Shown here: one piece after another, positions 61,588 to 64,000 of the stretch
Layout: each line of letters begins with the position of its first letter
How positions within the stretch are numbered: position 1 is the first letter of the stretch
Source of the DNA: Pelagibius sp. Alg239-R121
GTDB lineage: Bacteria > Pseudomonadota > Alphaproteobacteria > Kiloniellales > Kiloniellaceae
Direction of reading: 5' to 3'
DNA: 64,000 nucleotides
Assembly: GCF_947331435.1 (NCBI RefSeq)
Contig: NZ_CAMZOF010000007.1
Span: forward strand, 372,001-436,000
Notes under the pieces: model-generated
Databases searched by the model: none
What the model was told of the DNA's origin: nothing
What the model saw: the letters and a program-made list of their open reading frames with translations, nothing else
Program-made: the position numbers and the translations under genes

Positions 61588-61603
61588 CCTTTCTTTCGAA
61601 AGG
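61588..61603 (-). repeat. hairpin just after galactokinase stop
   Basis: CCTTTC (61588-61593), TTTC, GAAAGG (61598-61603); on the transcribed strand it reads CCTTTC-GAAA-GAAAGG, a 6-bp stem with a GAAA tetraloop, 3 bp past the galactokinase stop. No U-tract follows, so mRNA stabilisation is as likely as termination. Confidence 0.35.
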
Positions 61604-61605
61604 GG

Positions 61606-62745
61606 TTAATTTGAACAGGAATCGAAAATGTGCGCCTTGGCGTTCAGGCTGGCGATTCGGGCGCACCAGGCGCCTCTTTCAGACCTTTCGACCAGCGCCA
61701 CAACGCAACCGCCAAAACCTGCCCCCGCCAACCTTGCGCCAAGTGCGCCGCTGGAGAGACATTCATCGACCAGACGGTCCAATGCGGGAACCGAAACCTC
61801 GTAATGGTCGCGCAGCGAAAGATGTGAGTCGTGCATGAGGCGCCCAAGCATCTGGTAGTTTCCGGCTTCGAGGGCTCTGCGTGCCTGCTGAACTCTGAGA
61901 TTTTCATTGAGGATGTGCCGCACCCTTCGGTCGAGCGGGGGCGGAAGGTCGCTCAGATCCTGTTCGTCGCCCTTGAGTTCGCGCAGGCTATTGACGCCAA
62001 GTGCCCGCGCGGCACGCTGGCATTCATCGCGCCGCAGGTTATAGCCGACTTCGGCAAGGCGCCGGCGTTCCCCGGAGTCAATCACCTCCAGACTATAGTC
62101 GGGGTCAAGGCGGACGGCATGGCGCTCCAGACTCAGGGTGTCGATATAGAGAGCGTTTTCCAATGAACCGTCGGCCAGGATCAGCGGGTCCATGATGCCG
62201 CAGTTGACGCCGACATGGATGCGTTCAATCCGCTGTGCGGTCTTGGCGAGGATTTCGCCTTCAAGCATATGGCTGAAGAGTTGGCCCAGCCCACGAAGCA
62301 ATGCGACGGATAAAGAGGCGGAACTGGCCAGTCCGGCGCCAATCGGAACATTGCCGGAAACCGCGAGCCGGAATGACGTGACCGTTGCGCCCGCTGTCTG
62401 CAGTTCTCTAACAGCACCAACCACGTAGTCCAGCCAATCACCTCGGCGGTCGTGACTGGAAAGGTCTGGGCTGGACGGGACACTACGGGCGACCCGGTCC
62501 CCGGTCATTGTCGAAAACCCTTCGATCCGGATCCTTCCGTTGCTGCGTTCGACGTCGTCCTGAACGGCCGACAGTTCGACGGTAGTGGCCAGGGGCATGG
62601 GCGCTGCAAGAACGAAACCCTGATTGTAGTCGGTGTGTCCGCCAATAATATCGACCCTGGACAGGGCACTGGCGACGACGGTCGGGGAGTCCGAAAAGAC
62701 TTGGGCGTAATAGTCAGATCCGGTCGCGCCGCTGGGGACTGTCAT
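61606..62745 (-). CDS. galK: galactokinase-like GHMP kinase
   Basis: 379 residues. The substrate motif near residues 30-43 is SRVDIIGGHTDYNQG, where ordinary galactokinases have GEHTDY; the Glu is Gly here. The GHMP ATP loop is VPIGAGLASSASLSVALL and the third motif is LAGAGFGGCVVAL. It should phosphorylate galactose or a close sugar; the changed residue may alter the preferred sugar. Downstream of the beta-galactosidase gene on the same strand, 63 bp apart, and upstream of the sugar-binding-protein gene. Confidence 0.88.
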   Translation of the reverse strand: MTVPSGATGSDYYAQVFSDSPTVVASALSRVDIIGGHTDYNQGFVLAAPMPLATTVELSAVQDDVERSNGRIRIEGFSTMTGDRVARSVPSSPDLSSHDRRGDWLDYVVGAVRELQTAGATVTSFRLAVSGNVPIGAGLASSASLSVALLRGLGQLFSHMLEGEILAKTAQRIERIHVGVNCGIMDPLILADGSLENALYIDTLSLERHAVRLDPDYSLEVIDSGERRRLAEVGYNLRRDECQRAARALGVNSLRELKGDEQDLSDLPPPLDRRVRHILNENLRVQQARRALEAGNYQMLGRLMHDSHLSLRDHYEVSVPALDRLVDECLSSGALGARLAGAGFGGCVVALVERSERGAWCARIASLNAKAHIFDSCSN

Positions 62746-62808
62746 GTTCTCTAGCCCTCTAACGTCCTATGCGTTGGCCCGGTGCAAATCGAGCCAGTGT
62801 TTCAGCGC

Positions 62809-64000
62809 TCAGCGGACGATCCAGGCGGCAACACCAGCGGTCGAAAGCCTACGGCTTCCCAAGACGAATTCAGCATCTGCCGGCGCTGGTGAGTCGGCTG
62901 GAGCGCTCCCGTAGTTAAACGCAAACTGAAGTTCGCCACGCCTGCGCAACCTGACATCGCCAAGGGGGGAAGCCATCTCGATCCCCGACCAATTGCAAAA
63001 GTCGGAGGTGAGTTTATCGAGAAGCGGCTTTGTCGCCAAGCAGGCGAGGTAGCGGAAGTTCCCCCGTTCCACCAGTGCTGGGGCGCCAGGACGAAAATCA
63101 CCGGCGAAGCTTGCCAGAACCCGATTTTCAGTTTCGAGTTCCTCTCGCCAGAGTGCGGCTTCAAAGAGCCCGTTACCTAGCTGCACAGGCTCTAGGTTTT
63201 CGGGCGCGAGGGATTCGACTCGAACCACCGTGATGCCGAGAAGGTCGCGCAGGGGGCCGGGGGCCAACTTTGCAGGGATTGCGAAGTCTTGAGTCTTGCT
63301 GCCGCTGCGTGGACCAATCAGAACTTTTCCCGGAAAAGCACTTAGGTGCTGGGCGAGTTCTTCGCTTACAAAGGGTTGGCAGGGAAGGATTAGCGCCTTG
63401 TAACCTGCCAGAGGATGCGTTGGCGGAACGATATCAACGTTAAGACCACGTTCGCGCAGGGACTGATAGATTTCGAAAAGCCAGCGCAGCGCAGAAAACT
63501 CGCGACCTTGCGGCTGGATCTCGAGGTTCCAGATCGCGTCGTAGTCGAGCATCAAGGCGATATCGCTCTGCACAGGGTCCGAAAGCTCGACACTGGCGAG
63601 TTCCGCTGCAACCTGAGCCACTTCGGCGGCGCCGACATCCTGTTTGCCATCCGGCCTTAAGAGGCCGGCGTGCATTTGTTCCTGCGCAAAAGGAGCCTGC
63701 CGCCAACGAAAGAAGGAGGAAACTTCGCCGCCGTGGGCAAAACACTCCCAGGCCCAAAGGCGCAGCATCCCATCCAGCGGGGCGGGGTTATGAGGCGCCC
63801 AGTTGACTGGTCCCGGTTGCTGCTCCATGACCCAGAAGCGGCCTTGCCCGCAGGCATTGTAGAGGTCGTGATGAAAGGCGGCGAAATCCGGATGACCCTG
63901 GCGTTGATAGCGTGTTTTGGCTTCATGATCGAACCAGCTTCGATCCAAGAACCCGAGCGGATAACTGTCCCAACTCGCGACGTCCAGATCGGCGGAGACA
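62809..64000 (-). CDS. GH42 beta-galactosidase, C-terminal part (5' end outside window)
   Basis: The frame is open to the end of the window, so the N-terminus is missing; about 397 residues are visible. DVASWDSYPLGF and the active-site block WVMEQQPGPVNWAPHNPAPLDGML, in which Glu is the likely nucleophile, identify GH42. The trimerisation domain follows (INVDIVPPTHPLAGYKALILP-like section around GLNVDIVPPTHPL, and PFVSEELAQHLSAFPGKVLIG), then the beta-sandwich tail. It should release galactose from galactosides, which the galactokinase gene can phosphorylate. Confidence 0.87.
   Translation of the reverse strand, partial: VSADLDVASWDSYPLGFLDRSWFDHEAKTRYQRQGHPDFAAFHHDLYNACGQGRFWVMEQQPGPVNWAPHNPAPLDGMLRLWAWECFAHGGEVSSFFRWRQAPFAQEQMHAGLLRPDGKQDVGAAEVAQVAAELASVELSDPVQSDIALMLDYDAIWNLEIQPQGREFSALRWLFEIYQSLRERGLNVDIVPPTHPLAGYKALILPCQPFVSEELAQHLSAFPGKVLIGPRSGSKTQDFAIPAKLAPGPLRDLLGITVVRVESLAPENLEPVQLGNGLFEAALWREELETENRVLASFAGDFRPGAPALVERGNFRYLACLATKPLLDKLTSDFCNWSGIEMASPLGDVRLRRRGELQFAFNYGSAPADSPAPADAEFVLGSRRLSTAGVAAWIVR

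Noticed and set aside
1-64000. CRISPR arrays, tRNA or rRNA genes, prophage genes
   Set aside because: None was seen on either strand when read by eye; a tRNA scan would be needed to exclude tRNAs fully.

Overview
The window looks like chromosomal DNA of a free-living, moderately GC-rich alphaproteobacterium. Metabolism and gene style suggest a marine or soil Rhodospirillales/Kiloniellales-like lineage, but there is no rRNA, tRNA or housekeeping marker here to fix the taxonomy. Genes are densely packed in short operons, ATGA overlaps are common, and regulators usually sit beside their presumed targets. No CRISPR array, prophage or intact insertion sequence was seen.

Layout. 1-4 kb: end of a LysR regulator, then a sulfite dehydrogenase pair (molybdenum subunit and cytochrome c) beside an ECF sigma/anti-sigma pair. 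4-10.9 kb: a cyclase-wHTH-TolB-TPR fusion protein, a methyltransferase-cysK operon, and an AlaX-SDR-AraC group. 11-15 kb: hydrolase, RhtB-type exporter, creatinase-like M24 protein and nitrilase. 15-20 kb: VOC/SnoaL pair, glutathionyl-hydroquinone reductase with divergent LysR, a papain-like protease, and a GNAT gene behind a Crp-type regulator. 20.3-25 kb: a sulfide-oxidation operon (DUF2892, persulfide dioxygenase, DUF442-SQR fusion, SulP). 25-31.4 kb, convergent to it: a five-gene operon of antiporter, Rieske-FMN glutamate-synthase-like protein, Rieske-TPP (PoxB-like) protein, an uncharacterised protein and a TrkA_C membrane protein. This is the most unusual system in the window.

31.6-33.5 kb: second ECF sigma/anti-sigma pair and a 1-Cys peroxiredoxin. 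34-40.5 kb: choline-sulfatase-like gene divergent from a polar amino acid ABC operon with a class IV aminotransferase and an FCD-type GntR regulator; a perfect palindrome between them is the likely operator. 41-44.3 kb: a two-component system plus an extra response regulator, with ATCACG direct repeats (11 bp spacing) upstream of both regulator genes. 44.5-46.7 kb: MarR with a duplicated operator and a cytochrome b561/DUF2269 membrane operon.

46.9-59.9 kb: mixed accessory genes (GFA, ankyrin, isochorismatase, 2OG oxygenase, LysR, acetylpolyamine deacetylase and a decayed copy of it, HEAT lipoprotein, PAS kinase, GlxA-type AraC, methyltransferase, PAS_5 protein, tautomerase-SnoaL fusion). 60-64 kb: a galactoside-use cluster (sugar-binding protein, galactokinase, GH42 beta-galactosidase running off the end). 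Recurring themes are sulfur oxidation, oxidative or electrophile stress, and uptake of organic osmolytes and sugars. Product names come from reading motifs by eye, not from database searches.
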